A DNA stretch of 64,000 bases from Bhargavaea changchunensis (GCF_042665595.1 NZ_JBHTCT010000005.1:248001-312000); one strand, 5' to 3'. Shown: positions 1 through 8,658, numbered from the stretch's first letter. Translations and numbers: made by a program. The notes: generated by a model not told the origin, from the sequence alone.

Positions 1-1
1 T

Positions 2-646
2 CCGTTTGTCGGACCCGAGACGATCCTTCTCCCTCTCCTGAACGGCATCTCGAGCGAAGAAGACCTGAAAGCGGCATTCCCGGCCAATCCGGTCCTCTAC
101 GCCATGTGTGTCGGGATCGACGCGCAGCGCAAAGACCGAGACATCCGCTATTCCAGCCTCGGCCAGATCACATTCGGCACACGTGCCGGAGAGTATCCGG
201 ATGCGGAAGCCGCTGTCGAACGGCTCTTCCGCGACGCGGACGTCCCTTACGAAATCCCGGACGACATCTGGCGGGAGATGTGGTGGAAGTTCATGATTAA
301 CGTCGGTGTGAACCAGTCCTCCTCGGTGCTCCGTGCCCCGTACGGCATCTTCCAGACGATCCACAGCGCAAGAAGTTGGATGGAAGAAGTCATGCAGGAA
401 GTCGTCCAAGTGTCCCAAGCAGCAGGCGTGGGACTGAACGACCGCGACATCGCCCGCTTCCGACCGGTTCTGAATAGCCTTTCGCCGGAAGGCAGAACAA
501 GCATGCTGCAGGACATCGAAAACGGCCGAAAGACGGAAGTCGAATTCCTGGCCGGCAAGATGGTCGAGCTTGGTGAAAAATATGGCGTGCCGGTGCCGGA
601 GAACGAGCATCTCCTGAAAGTCATCCGGATCCTGGAGAAGATGTGA
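2..646 (+). CDS. panE: Ketopantoate reductase (PanE/ApbA family), 5' part outside window
   Basis: The reading frame is open from base 2, so the N-terminal NADPH-binding part lies upstream and 214 residues remain of a family usually near 300. This family reduces 2-dehydropantoate to pantoate in CoA synthesis. Visible marks are the NGI turn that follows the Rossmann domain (LLPLLNGISSE), the helix carrying the catalytic Lys (WWKFMINVGVN) and the late Glu-containing segment (TEVEFLAGK) followed by GVPVPEN. Only 1 base separates it from the Nudix gene, so the two are probably co-transcribed. It could be a PanE paralogue rather than the main pantothenate enzyme. Confidence 0.88.
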   Translation, partial: PFVGPETILLPLLNGISSEEDLKAAFPANPVLYAMCVGIDAQRKDRDIRYSSLGQITFGTRAGEYPDAEAAVERLFRDADVPYEIPDDIWREMWWKFMINVGVNQSSSVLRAPYGIFQTIHSARSWMEEVMQEVVQVSQAAGVGLNDRDIARFRPVLNSLSPEGRTSMLQDIENGRKTEVEFLAGKMVELGEKYGVPVPENEHLLKVIRILEKM

Positions 647-647
647 C

Positions 648-1088
648 ATGACCAAACCGGTACAGCCACAATCCTCGGCCCCTCCAAAACACATCGTCTC
701 CGCTGCCGCGATCCTCGTGAATGAGCGGAATGAGCTGCTCCTGATCCGCGGCCCGCGACGCGGATGGGAAATGCCCGGCGGCCAGGTCGAGGAAGGTGAA
801 TCCATACGTGACGCCGCCATCCGGGAAACCCTTGAAGAATCCGGCATCGAGATTGAGATCACCGGCTTCTGCGGCATCTACCAGAATGTCTCCCGCGACA
901 TCTGCAACACTCTCTTTACAGGAAAGCCTGTCGGCGGGACGCCCACTCCGTGCGAGGAAGCACTCGAAGTCGGCTTTTATCCGCTGCCGGATGCACTTGA
1001 TATGGTCACCAATGGAAACTTCCGGGAACGGATCGAGAAGTGTCTGGATCCGGATGCGCAGCCGTTTTATGTGGAGTTTAATATCTGA
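648..1088 (+). CDS. Nudix hydrolase
   Basis: 146-residue single-domain Nudix protein. The Nudix box is complete: GQVEEG then E, seven residues, RETLEESGI, matching GX5EX7REUXEEXGU apart from Thr at the first aliphatic position. The box catalyses Mg-dependent cleavage of nucleoside diphosphate-X compounds; the substrate cannot be read from the sequence. The N-terminal strand (HIVSAAAILVNERNELLLI) and the PGG turn are typical of small MutT/ADP-ribose pyrophosphatase-like members. It follows the panE-like gene with a 1-bp gap and ends just before a perfect terminator hairpin. Confidence 0.9.
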   Translation: MTKPVQPQSSAPPKHIVSAAAILVNERNELLLIRGPRRGWEMPGGQVEEGESIRDAAIRETLEESGIEIEITGFCGIYQNVSRDICNTLFTGKPVGGTPTPCEEALEVGFYPLPDALDMVTNGNFRERIEKCLDPDAQPFYVEFNI

Positions 1089-1094
1089 CAAACC

Positions 1095-1125
1095 AAAGAC
1101 GCGCCCCTCACAGGAGCGCGTCTTT
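1095..1125. terminator. Bidirectional intrinsic terminator
   Basis: Perfect 10-bp stem AAAGACGCGC/GCGCGTCTTT around an 11-base loop, lying between convergent genes and ending in T/A runs on both sides. Confidence 0.85.
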
Positions 1126-1136
1126 CCAATCATTCA

Positions 1137-1811
1137 TTAACTGTAATTCCATTTCACCGTCACATTGTCGACTTTATCGGCTCCTGCCGGAAATTCAAAG
1201 AATACCTCATAATCGCCCTTGGAATACCAGAGATAATCAAATTCCATCCCTTCTGCGCCTGCCGATTCTTCTGCAGATCCCATAAAGTGACGGACTTCAT
1301 CTACTGTCGGCTTTTCTTTGAAATGGTAGGTCACGGTTGTCACAGGTTTTTCTTCCTTTTCATCCTCTACATACGGAACGCCATAGTGGTAGTTCCCGTA
1401 GACATGCCGGATGCCGCCCTCAAAGTCATACTCATCTTCCGGCTTCCCTTCCTTCGCTTTCAAGTCGGACAGTGCGGAGCCAATCTGGACCGAGGCACCC
1501 GGCACCTTGCCCTGTTCCAATTCTGAATAGAAAGAGGCCGGCATGACTGATTTTTCTTCGTTCGATGCTTGTTCTGAGGCGGGTGATGCCGCAAGCTGTC
1601 CACCGAGCGTTATGGCGAGCATATTGTAGGCATCGTTAAACATTCCGTCTTTTTGTCCCAACATCATGACGGTTCCATTTGCCACGGCAAGATGATCTGA
1701 CATCAACCTTTCCGAATGACCGGATGCGGAAGAAGGCGTGGCCAAACCGACGAGCATCCCTGCCGTTGCGGCTGATATTGCCAGCTTTCTGAGTTGCTTT
1801 TGTTTCATCAT
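1137..1811 (-). CDS. Secreted YjgB/DUF4309-like protein
   Basis: 224 residues with a clear Sec signal peptide (positive MMKQKQLRK, hydrophobic core, likely cleavage after ASA near residue 30). The mature part has the alternating strand pattern of the YjgB/DUF4309 family: a segment comparing a predicted composition term (IGSALSDLKAKEGKPEDEY), then Tyr-rich strands ending in FPAGADKVDNVTVKW. No enzymatic role is known to me for this family. The start is supported by AAAGGAGG six bases upstream; a second ATG immediately follows. It is divergent from the thermonuclease gene with about 250 bp between them. The family assignment is by pattern only. Confidence 0.6.
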   Translation of the reverse strand: MMKQKQLRKLAISAATAGMLVGLATPSSASGHSERLMSDHLAVANGTVMMLGQKDGMFNDAYNMLAITLGGQLAASPASEQASNEEKSVMPASFYSELEQGKVPGASVQIGSALSDLKAKEGKPEDEYDFEGGIRHVYGNYHYGVPYVEDEKEEKPVTTVTYHFKEKPTVDEVRHFMGSAEESAGAEGMEFDYLWYSKGDYEVFFEFPAGADKVDNVTVKWNYS

Positions 1812-2063
1812 GCAAACCTCCTTTAAGTCATTACCGGGAAAGAAAATTCGGATATAATTTCACATCTTGAATAGTCTCTATCGAAATGAATTGAAGGAGC
1901 TGAAAGTACCTTTGACTCCTTCGTTATTATGTGCATTCCTCTTTATATAGAAAATAAACTCACGGGATGGTTTGGTAAATCCCACTTTCACCCCTTTACT
2001 TTTCTCCGATCTTCATCTATAAATAGTCTTGGAATATTTACCAAGAAAGAAGGAAGCCACCCC

Positions 2064-3038
2064 ATGGGTTTACGTTTTAGAAAACAGATGAAGGCAAAGT
2101 CCGCTCCTGCGGTCCTCCTCATCGGTCTCGTCCTCTTCCTCACCGGTTGTGCCGAAACAGTTGCCGATGAGCAAGTTGCAGAAGAAGAGACAAAGCAGGT
2201 CCAAACAGAAGAGCCGTCCGAAGCAGAGAAAGAAACAGATGAAATCACTCCGGAAAAACCTGCCGAGGAAAAGAAGGAAAATAAACCGCAAGAGCAGATG
2301 ACAAAAAAGGAGATACAGCCAGTCAAGAAACCGACCGAAACCGGCGGCACGACTGCCCATATCCCGGTCGAGCTCGTCAAGACGATCGACGGCGATACAA
2401 TTAAGGTCCGCTACAATGGTCAAGAAGAAAATGTGCGGTATCTCTTGATTGACACTCCGGAAACGAACCACCCCCGCCTCGGCAAGCAGCCGTTCGGCGA
2501 TCAGGCGAAGGAGCGCAACCGCGAACTTGTGAACAGCGGTGAACTCTCGATTGAATTTGACATAGGTGACCGGACCGATAAATACGGCCGGCTGCTCGCT
2601 TACGTCTATGTAAACGACAAAAGCGTCCAGGAAACCCTGCTCCGGGAAGGCCTCGCCCGCGTAGGCTATGTCTATCCGCCGAGCACACGCCATCTGACGC
2701 CATTTGAAGCCGCCGAAGCGGAAGCCAAGGCGAAGAAAGTCGGCATTTGGTCGATCGAGGACTATGCGACCGACTCCGGATTTGATCCGGAAGCTTCCGG
2801 CCAGCAAAGTGCAGCTGCGAGTGCACCCGCTTCAACAAGCCAAGCTTCTTCCGGCGGAGGAGGGACATCCGGGGGCTCGAACTACGACGGTGACCCGAAC
2901 GCACAAAGCGGCTCGACCACCGAATGGTTCAAAAACTGCACAGAGCTCCGTACGAAATACCCGGAAGGCGTCCCCGCCGGCCACCCGGCCTACCAGTCGA
3001 AGATGGACCGTGACAAAGACAACTATGCGTGTGAATAA
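2064..3038 (+). CDS. Lipoprotein thermonuclease with C-terminal Excalibur domain
   Basis: 324 residues from the ATG preceded by AGAAAGAAGG; a longer upstream frame lacks a ribosome site. The lipobox LTGC (Cys29) indicates a membrane-anchored lipoprotein. Residues about 30-95 are a Glu/Lys-rich linker. Then comes a staphylococcal-nuclease fold: VELVKTIDGDT, RYLLIDTPE with the catalytic Arg/Asp region, and DKYGRLLAYVYV. After a Gly/Ser-rich spacer the last 38 residues form an Excalibur Ca-binding motif (FKNCTELRTKYPEGV ending DRDKDNYACE). Likely role: extracellular degradation of DNA/RNA, possibly linked to DNA uptake since comK also occurs in this window. A terminator follows. Confidence 0.9.
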   Translation: MGLRFRKQMKAKSAPAVLLIGLVLFLTGCAETVADEQVAEEETKQVQTEEPSEAEKETDEITPEKPAEEKKENKPQEQMTKKEIQPVKKPTETGGTTAHIPVELVKTIDGDTIKVRYNGQEENVRYLLIDTPETNHPRLGKQPFGDQAKERNRELVNSGELSIEFDIGDRTDKYGRLLAYVYVNDKSVQETLLREGLARVGYVYPPSTRHLTPFEAAEAEAKAKKVGIWSIEDYATDSGFDPEASGQQSAAASAPASTSQASSGGGGTSGGSNYDGDPNAQSGSTTEWFKNCTELRTKYPEGVPAGHPAYQSKMDRDKDNYACE

Positions 3039-3047
3039 TGGAATGAG

Positions 3048-3085
3048 AAAGTCCCCTGCGGCTGTACGCCTGCAGGGGACTTTTT
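3048..3085 (+). terminator. Intrinsic terminator after thermonuclease gene
   Basis: AAAGTCCCCTGC (3048-3059) pairs with GCAGGGGACTTT (3072-3083), followed by a short T run. Confidence 0.88.
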
Positions 3086-3087
3086 GT

Positions 3088-3171
3088 GAATGACGAAATC
3101 GAAACCGTGAATGACGAAATCGGATGCTCGAATGACGAAATTGAGCCTACGAATGACGAGACCGGACGCTT
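3088..3171 (+). repeat. 21-bp periodic array, GAATGACGAAAT type (four units)
   Basis: Units start at 3088, 3109, 3130 and 3151, exactly 21 bp apart. Each begins GAATGACGA(A/G)A(T/C) and continues with about 8-9 variable bases. A fifth, degenerate unit may start at 3172 (GAACGGC). The array lies between the thermonuclease terminator and the convergent SEC-C gene. The same core recurs at 22348-22472. Read as protein it would give heptads starting NDEI or NDET, but there is no ribosome site. Confidence 0.85.
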
Positions 3172-3197
3172 GAACGGCTTAACCGCCACCTATCGCT

Positions 3198-4556
3198 TCA
3201 CTTCCCGCAACACTTCTTATATTTCTTCCCGCTCCCGCACGGACACGGGTCGTTTCGGCCGACGACTTTTTCGGAAACTGCAGGTTGTCTTGCGGCCGCT
3301 CCGCCCGACAGTACTTTCAGCGCCCCGTTCCCCCTCAGTTCGTTCGGTGTGTGCCCTCGGTTTTCCCACATTCTTGTGGCGTTCACCATGTCGAAGAACA
3401 GGCCGATGAGTTCGTTCGCCTGCTTGTCGTCATCAAACACGATGCCTTCGTCATCCAGCAGCAGGCCCATCGCCTGCGCCGGCGGCGTGTTTGATGCGGC
3501 GAGATACTGGGCGTAGTCGACCCAGTTGATGGCACGGGTTTCCTCGCCCCTGAACAGCTTTCGCTCCGCAAATCTTCGGAACTTCTCCAGTTCCGGAGTT
3601 TCCTCGTAGTGATCGGCATCTGCGTACTGCATCAGTTGCTCCCTTTCCGGCACGTAATACGGCTTGCCGTTCGCCTGCTTCGAGTAATAATCGTAGTTCC
3701 CGGGTTCCAGCAGTTCCTCATGGATGAACCGGTCGCCCTTTACATGGACGAACCCCCGGTCCAGCCATTCTGCGGCGGACGGATCCTTCAGCACCGCTGC
3801 AAAATCTGAGTCCGCAAGCGACGTTCCGTTTTGCTCGTTGAAGACTTCCCTTATTTTCGTGACCGGTGCGATTCCCCAAAGATGGGTCAAAGCGAGGATA
3901 TAGTCGACTTTCTCCTGCATATCCCCGTCCAATTCAGGCCTCGGCATGCCCAGGAGAATCTCTTCTCCCATCTCATACGGCGTATGGCCGTGGTGCGCCC
4001 AGCTGCGAACATGGTTGTACATATGGGCAGCATAGCGGATCAGATCCTCAAAGTCGTCGGGATCCATCTTTTCCACGTAACCACCTGTCCTCAGAACAGC
4101 AATCAGATTTTGGAATGCATCGCCCTCCGCTTCATTTGCGGCAGACCGGATCCATCCCAGCAGATCCGACACTTCTCCGTCATTAAATCCAAGCCGCGCT
4201 CTCACGAAAGTCTCCAAAGCCTTTGCCTGAGCCGTCATTTCCACATAGTTTCCACTCCGATAGCGGAGCAGTTCCTCCGCCTCCGGTACATAATTTGTCT
4301 TCCCTTTGCCTGTCTCAAGGTACAGCTCCGGATTGTTTTCCTGCATCACCGCATCTTGAGCAAGGAATTCCGGCTCTGCCCAGACGAACATCCTGCCAAG
4401 CTCGTCTTCGGAATCCCCGGACAGTTTCCGCACTTCTTCTGCGGTTATCCGGTCGCCCGTCTGCTCTGTATAGATCTCAGCCACTTTTTCGTAAGGTACC
4501 ACTCCGTACAAATTTGTTGCCGATACGATATAGTTCATCACCAGTTGCCTGTCCAT
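3198..4556 (-). CDS. SEC-C motif protein
   Basis: 452 residues ending in a zinc-binding SEC-C motif (VGRNDPCPCGSGKKYKKCCG), the same kind of tail found on SecA and YecA-type proteins. The remainder is largely helical and seems to hold two related halves, each with a segment like LYGVVPYEKVAEIY or LWGIAPVTKIREVF, followed by charged helices; this suggests an internal duplication. No enzyme motif is visible. GGAAGGGG precedes the ATG. It is monocistronic, with the repeat array beyond its stop. Function unknown; the SEC-C tail suggests a protein- or ribosome-binding role, but that is inference. Confidence 0.8.
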   Translation of the reverse strand: MDRQLVMNYIVSATNLYGVVPYEKVAEIYTEQTGDRITAEEVRKLSGDSEDELGRMFVWAEPEFLAQDAVMQENNPELYLETGKGKTNYVPEAEELLRYRSGNYVEMTAQAKALETFVRARLGFNDGEVSDLLGWIRSAANEAEGDAFQNLIAVLRTGGYVEKMDPDDFEDLIRYAAHMYNHVRSWAHHGHTPYEMGEEILLGMPRPELDGDMQEKVDYILALTHLWGIAPVTKIREVFNEQNGTSLADSDFAAVLKDPSAAEWLDRGFVHVKGDRFIHEELLEPGNYDYYSKQANGKPYYVPEREQLMQYADADHYEETPELEKFRRFAERKLFRGEETRAINWVDYAQYLAASNTPPAQAMGLLLDDEGIVFDDDKQANELIGLFFDMVNATRMWENRGHTPNELRGNGALKVLSGGAAARQPAVSEKVVGRNDPCPCGSGKKYKKCCGK

Positions 4557-4682
4557 TCCGGCACACCCCTTCCGTCCATTTCGTGATTCCCCATTATAAC
4601 TTGAGAGAGCGGGGCTGCATCAACCATTCCCTCCCTGCTCCTTCTGTGAGAAGATAGAAGAAACATATGACGGAGGATGATG

Positions 4683-4853
4683 ATGCCCATGGACAAACTC
4701 AAACATTCCCGCGCTTCCGCCATCCTTCTCGGTGTCCTGCTCGGCATGGTGCTCGGTATCGCCCTTAAAAACACGGCCACCGGCATAGCACTCGCCATCA
4801 TCTTCGCCCTGGTGTTTGTCAGCGGCCATGATGATGACGATGATGACGAATAA
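4683..4853 (+). CDS. Small membrane protein with acidic tail
   Basis: 56-residue ORF preceded by CGGAGG at 4671-4676; of several stacked in-frame ATGs (4677, 4680, 4683, 4689), 4683 has the best spacing. Two short hydrophobic segments (SAILLGVLLGMVLGIAL and TGIALAIIFALVFVSG) are separated by a few polar residues, and the chain ends HDDDDDDE. It reads as a small two-pass membrane protein with an acidic tail. No family recognised. A strong terminator follows at 4877, supporting a real transcript. Confidence 0.6.
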   Translation: MPMDKLKHSRASAILLGVLLGMVLGIALKNTATGIALAIIFALVFVSGHDDDDDDE

Positions 4854-4876
4854 CGCAAAATTGGCTTCACCCTGAA

Positions 4877-4908
4877 AAGCGGAACCGGGTTCTCATCCGG
4901 TTCCGCTT
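4877..4908. terminator. Bidirectional terminator
   Basis: 12-bp perfect stem AAGCGGAACCGG/CCGGTTCCGCTT between the small membrane protein gene and the convergent sigma-factor gene. Confidence 0.88.
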
Positions 4909-4940
4909 ATTTGTAGGAATGATGGCTTCTGGCAGACCCG

Positions 4941-5666
4941 TTATGAAACAGGATGATTCCAATCAAGATGCCGCAGAAACCTTCTCAAGTCTTTCGCAAT
5001 TCTCTTTTCCAGCCGGGAAATATAGGATTGGGAAATACCCAGCTTCTCCGAAAGTTCCTGCTGGGTCAGTTCCTCCCGTCCGCCGATCGCGAATCGGGAT
5101 TCAACGATAAACCGCTCCCGTTCCTCTAATCTGGACACCGCTTCCGTGACTTGGGCGCGCTCATATTCCCGCTCGAGATCTATGTCCATGTCCTCATCCA
5201 TTCCCAATACTTCTGACAGAATCCGCCCGTTGCCTTCCAAATCCGGTCCAAGCGGCTGCTCCAGTGAAACTTCTAATCGGGTCTTTCCGGCTTTTCGGAG
5301 ATGCATCAGGATTTCATTTTTTATGCACCGGGATGCGTAAGTGGACAATTTCACATTCCTTTCCCGATCAAATGTATCGACCGCTTTGATCAGCCCGATT
5401 GCTCCGATATTCGTCAGTTCGTCCGCGGGAATATTCGTGTGCCTGAACCTGCATACCACATAGTTCACAAGGTGAAGATTTTCTTCGATGATCCGATTTC
5501 TCTCCGGCAAATAAACAATTTGTCCAACACTTCGCACATGGCTTTCTGCTCTGTCGGATGGCGAATCCGTTTCATCAAAATCCATATCCGCCCCTGCCTT
5601 CCCTTCCGGCAGCTCTCCTGGTACCCGCTCCATTTCCCGAGAAACCGGCATTTCTTCTCTGTCCAT
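4941..5666 (-). CDS. Sporulation-type sigma-70 factor (SigE/SigK-like)
   Basis: 241 residues. Region 2 is very close to SigE/SigK: ELTNIGAIGLIKAVDTFD, KLSTYASRCIKNEILMHLRK. Region 4 has the diagnostic helix-turn-helix LGISQSYISRLEKRI. After region 2, RLEVSLEQPLGPDLEGNGR parallels SigE. The first ~60 residues are acidic and hydrophilic and do not resemble the SigE or SigK pro-sequence, so no SpoIIGA- or SpoIVFB-type processing site is evident. GAGGAGG precedes the ATG. It stands alone, unlike sigE next to spoIIGA/sigG. It may be a paralogue with a different regulon, or a diverged SigE in a poorly sporulating lineage. Confidence 0.85.
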   Translation of the reverse strand: MDREEMPVSREMERVPGELPEGKAGADMDFDETDSPSDRAESHVRSVGQIVYLPERNRIIEENLHLVNYVVCRFRHTNIPADELTNIGAIGLIKAVDTFDRERNVKLSTYASRCIKNEILMHLRKAGKTRLEVSLEQPLGPDLEGNGRILSEVLGMDEDMDIDLEREYERAQVTEAVSRLEERERFIVESRFAIGGREELTQQELSEKLGISQSYISRLEKRIAKDLRRFLRHLDWNHPVS

Positions 5667-5901
5667 GTGTTTTCCTCCTCTGCGGCACTTATCCGCACCA
5701 CCGGTACCAATGACTCAATCGATGAGGAAATAAAGAAAAAACAGATATTCAAATGCAGTACTATCGAACCTATCTTACGATTAAGATATCATATTTTTGA
5801 ACTATTCGGTATATTATTTTGCTATAAAAGTTCTATGAAGGAAGAAGACGGGAAATAGAAATAATCGGCCTTCACCTTACACGTTTCGAAGCTGGTCATG
5901 C

Positions 5902-5925
5902 GAAAAAGCCGCCCGAGGGCGGCTT
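5902..5925 (-). terminator. Terminator of the exopolysaccharide operon
   Basis: AAGCCGCCC/GGGCGGCTT hairpin with a T run on the minus strand directly after the nucleotide-sugar dehydrogenase stop codon. Confidence 0.88.
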
Positions 5926-5940
5926 CTCCTGATTCTCAAT

Positions 5941-7029
5941 TTACAGCGACCATACTTCCAGCCCCAGTTTCCTGAAATCTCCCTTCGGATAAAGTGTCTT
6001 CAGGTCGAAGACGACACGTCGGCCGTCCTTCAGCATCGACCGAATTTCCCGGACGAATCCCGATCCGCGGAATTCGTCATGTCCGACTGCTACGACTACG
6101 GCATCCAGATTACGCAGAGTGTCCTTGCCTGCAAGCTCAAGCCCATATTCCCTCCTGACCGCGACCGGATCGGCATGCGGGTCATGGATGATGACTTCAA
6201 ATCCGTAACGCATCAGTTCCCGTGCGATGTCGGCGACTTTCGTGTTTCTGCTGTCCGGACTGTTCTCCTTGAACGTAAAGCCCAAGATACCGACCCGTGT
6301 GTCCGGATCGATCCTGCCGTGGACGCGGAGAAATTCTTTGAGAATCTGATCCGCAACGAACTTCGCCATTCCCTCATTGACCGTCCGTCCGGCCGGCACA
6401 ATCAGCGGTGCAAGGCCGAGCAGTTCCGCCTTGTAGACCAGGTAATGCGGATCGACACCGATGCAATGGCCGCCGACAAGCCCCGGGCTGAAGTGGAGAA
6501 AGTTCCACTTCGTCCCGGCAGCCTTCAGCACCTCGGCCGTGTCGATTCCCATCCGATTGAAGATCATCGAAAGCTCGTTCATGAACGCAATGTTCACGTC
6601 ACGCTGTGCATTTTCAATCACCTTGGCGGCTTCGGCCACCTTGATGGACGGAGCCTCATAAACACCCGCTCTGACAACCGAACGGTACACGTCCCCCACT
6701 TTCTTCAATCCTGCCTCATCGGATGCAGAGACGATCTTTACAATAGTTGATAATGTATGGGTCTTGTCACCCGGGTTGATCCGCTCCGGAGAATAGCCGA
6801 CTTTGAAGTCTGTTCCAAGGGCCAGCCCCGAGGTTTCCTCCAAAATCGGGACGCAGATTTCTAGCGCAGCCCCGCCTGCTTCCCCCGTGACATCGATCCC
6901 GTTCCAGTATGCACTGACCTTCTCCTGATTCAAGTCGAAACCGACAACCTCATAGTGTTTCGCCAATTCGAGTGCAAGCGGAAGGCCGACGTAGCCCAGC
7001 CCGATCACCGCAATCTTGTTTTCTTCCAT
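5941..7029 (-). pseudogene. Nucleotide-sugar dehydrogenase with an internal in-frame deletion
   Basis: 362 residues of the UDP-HexNAc/UDP-sugar dehydrogenase family (TviB/WecC-like), which normally has about 425. The N-terminal GLGYVGLPLA (10-19), the acyl chain segment KVIENAQRDVNIAFMNEL, and the catalytic region TKWNF...GLVGGHCIGVDP are intact. At residues 50-57, however, the chain jumps from NGIDVTGE straight to CVPILEE. About 65 residues that should carry the second half of the Rossmann fold, including the VPTP and ESTVYPG motifs, are absent without a frameshift. The protein is probably inactive in oxidising a UDP-sugar to the uronate. It is last in the operon, 15 bp after the deacetylase-like gene. 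Confidence 0.85.
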
Positions 7030-7044
7030 TCATCCCCCCTCCTC

Positions 7045-8658
7045 TCAAAACCGGTCCATCAGGGAATAAACGATGTGACCGAACCACTCGGTGACCTTGT
7101 CTTTCATTTTTTCAAATCCCGACGGAACATCCGAGTACAGAACGCTGTCATCATCTGTAATCACGAGGTTCGTGAAGACGGCATCCGTGATCGCCTCTTC
7201 TTCGCCTTCCGTGCCGGTTTCAGCCGGTACTCCTGACAGCTGCAACCGGTATCCTTCTTTGAGATTCAAATCCTTTGTTTCAATTTTGAAGTCTTTTGCA
7301 TCATTGACCCGGACATGCAGCAGATGATCGCGAACTTCGAGCCGGATTCCTGTGCCGTCACTTTTTGCAATCTGATGGTTGGAAATGACTTTTGCATCCT
7401 GCCTTGCGACAAGATGCCCGTCTTCCACGAACAGCAGGACCGTCTTTCCAGTGCCGTCCGCGATTCCAAGAGCAGCACGGTTGCCCAATGTAACCTGCAC
7501 AACAGCATCTTTCTGGAGCGGGTTCTTCAAAATGGCAGTGACTTCTTCTCCCGGTTCAGAAGTGAGGATCGCCTGCTCCCTTTGAAATTCTGCAACACCG
7601 CCCCGCATTGTCCACCGCTCCGCCTTCTCCTGATTGCCCGTTTCGAACGAAACCGGGATACCGGCGTCTTCGCGAATCTTCATGAGCAGATGATTCACCT
7701 GCCAGTCCGGTCCGACACGGAGCCGGGTGAGATCGGAGACCCTGTCATCCGAACTGTTGAACAAGCTTCCGCTCCGGTTGAAATGAAGCTTGAAATAGGT
7801 CCTGATATTCCGGTCGTTCACCTCTTCGACAGCCGGGTGCATATTCTGATAAAGGGTGTCAGGGCGAGGAATTGCATACACATCAGGCAATTCTCCGAAC
7901 TCCCGGGTATACAACTTTTTCATATCCGCATATTCACCGCTGATGCGTTCCTTCATCTCCTCAGCGTCTTCCTTGGGAATCCCGTTTTCATCCCGCAGGA
8001 AATCCATCAGCGGATGATCGGAACGCAAGATGTCCATGTCAGGTGACACTTCCCCTGCATTCAGTTCTCCCATGTAATGCCCTTCTCTATCAAACGCATT
8101 GATGTAGGCGAGGCGGTACCCGCTTGTGCCCATCTCCCAGTAGCCGCTCTTCATCATCGTTTTCAGATGATCTGCCTTGAGGTAACTCCGGTCATCCGAG
8201 GATAGGTGATCGGCATATGTGAACAATGTCGCTCTGTAATTGAAAGTTTCAAGGGCAGGCTGGGCATAAACCACAGTGTCTCTCTGACCATCCTCGAATG
8301 ACAGGAACAATGCTTTTTCCGGCAAAGGCGAGCCGGTCCTGTAAAACTCTAAAATCTGTTTTTGCGATACCGTCCCAAATCCGTTTCGTTTCAGTGCTGA
8401 CAGATGGTCGGCCAGTTCATCTTTAGAGAGTCTGTTCCCATTCCCTTCCCTGGAAGCTCCGGGATAGCTGATCGCGATGAACCCGTCATCATTGACCATC
8501 GGTACGGCCGGCTGCTCATACGTCTTCATGAGGAACACTTCCTGAACGAGGACATAACAAAGCAGGGCGATGACGGCTGCCTGGATGACCGAACGGAGTT
8601 TTTTCCGCCGGTTCTTCCGGTCGGGATCGAGCACGGCGAACCTGTGCTTCTTACTCAT
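7045..8658 (-). CDS. Membrane-anchored polysaccharide-deacetylase-like protein
   Basis: 537 residues from the ATG at 8658, which follows GGGGACGGAG and overlaps the preceding glycosyltransferase stop; an upstream ATG at 8721 lies inside that gene. One transmembrane segment near residues 24-43 follows a basic cytosolic tail. The next ~300 residues resemble the NodB fold of PgaB/IcaB-type proteins: FLSFEDGQRDT replaces the usual TFDDG, and the expected His motif is replaced by WEMGTSGYRLAYI. Two of the metal ligands are therefore missing, and catalysis is doubtful. The last ~170 residues look like a beta-sandwich, perhaps sugar-binding. Probable outer-face component of the polysaccharide machinery. 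Confidence 0.7.
   Translation of the reverse strand: MSKKHRFAVLDPDRKNRRKKLRSVIQAAVIALLCYVLVQEVFLMKTYEQPAVPMVNDDGFIAISYPGASREGNGNRLSKDELADHLSALKRNGFGTVSQKQILEFYRTGSPLPEKALFLSFEDGQRDTVVYAQPALETFNYRATLFTYADHLSSDDRSYLKADHLKTMMKSGYWEMGTSGYRLAYINAFDREGHYMGELNAGEVSPDMDILRSDHPLMDFLRDENGIPKEDAEEMKERISGEYADMKKLYTREFGELPDVYAIPRPDTLYQNMHPAVEEVNDRNIRTYFKLHFNRSGSLFNSSDDRVSDLTRLRVGPDWQVNHLLMKIREDAGIPVSFETGNQEKAERWTMRGGVAEFQREQAILTSEPGEEVTAILKNPLQKDAVVQVTLGNRAALGIADGTGKTVLLFVEDGHLVARQDAKVISNHQIAKSDGTGIRLEVRDHLLHVRVNDAKDFKIETKDLNLKEGYRLQLSGVPAETGTEGEEEAITDAVFTNLVITDDDSVLYSDVPSGFEKMKDKVTEWFGHIVYSLMDRF

Noticed and set aside
247..687. Minus-strand ORF opposite the ketopantoate reductase
   Set aside because: Antisense shadow of a gene with clear family motifs; many similar shadows across the window were dropped for the same reason.
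3086..3409. Plus-strand ORF beginning with NDEI heptads
   Set aside because: It reads through the 21-bp repeat array and then antisense to the SEC-C gene; no ribosome site and no protein-like continuation.
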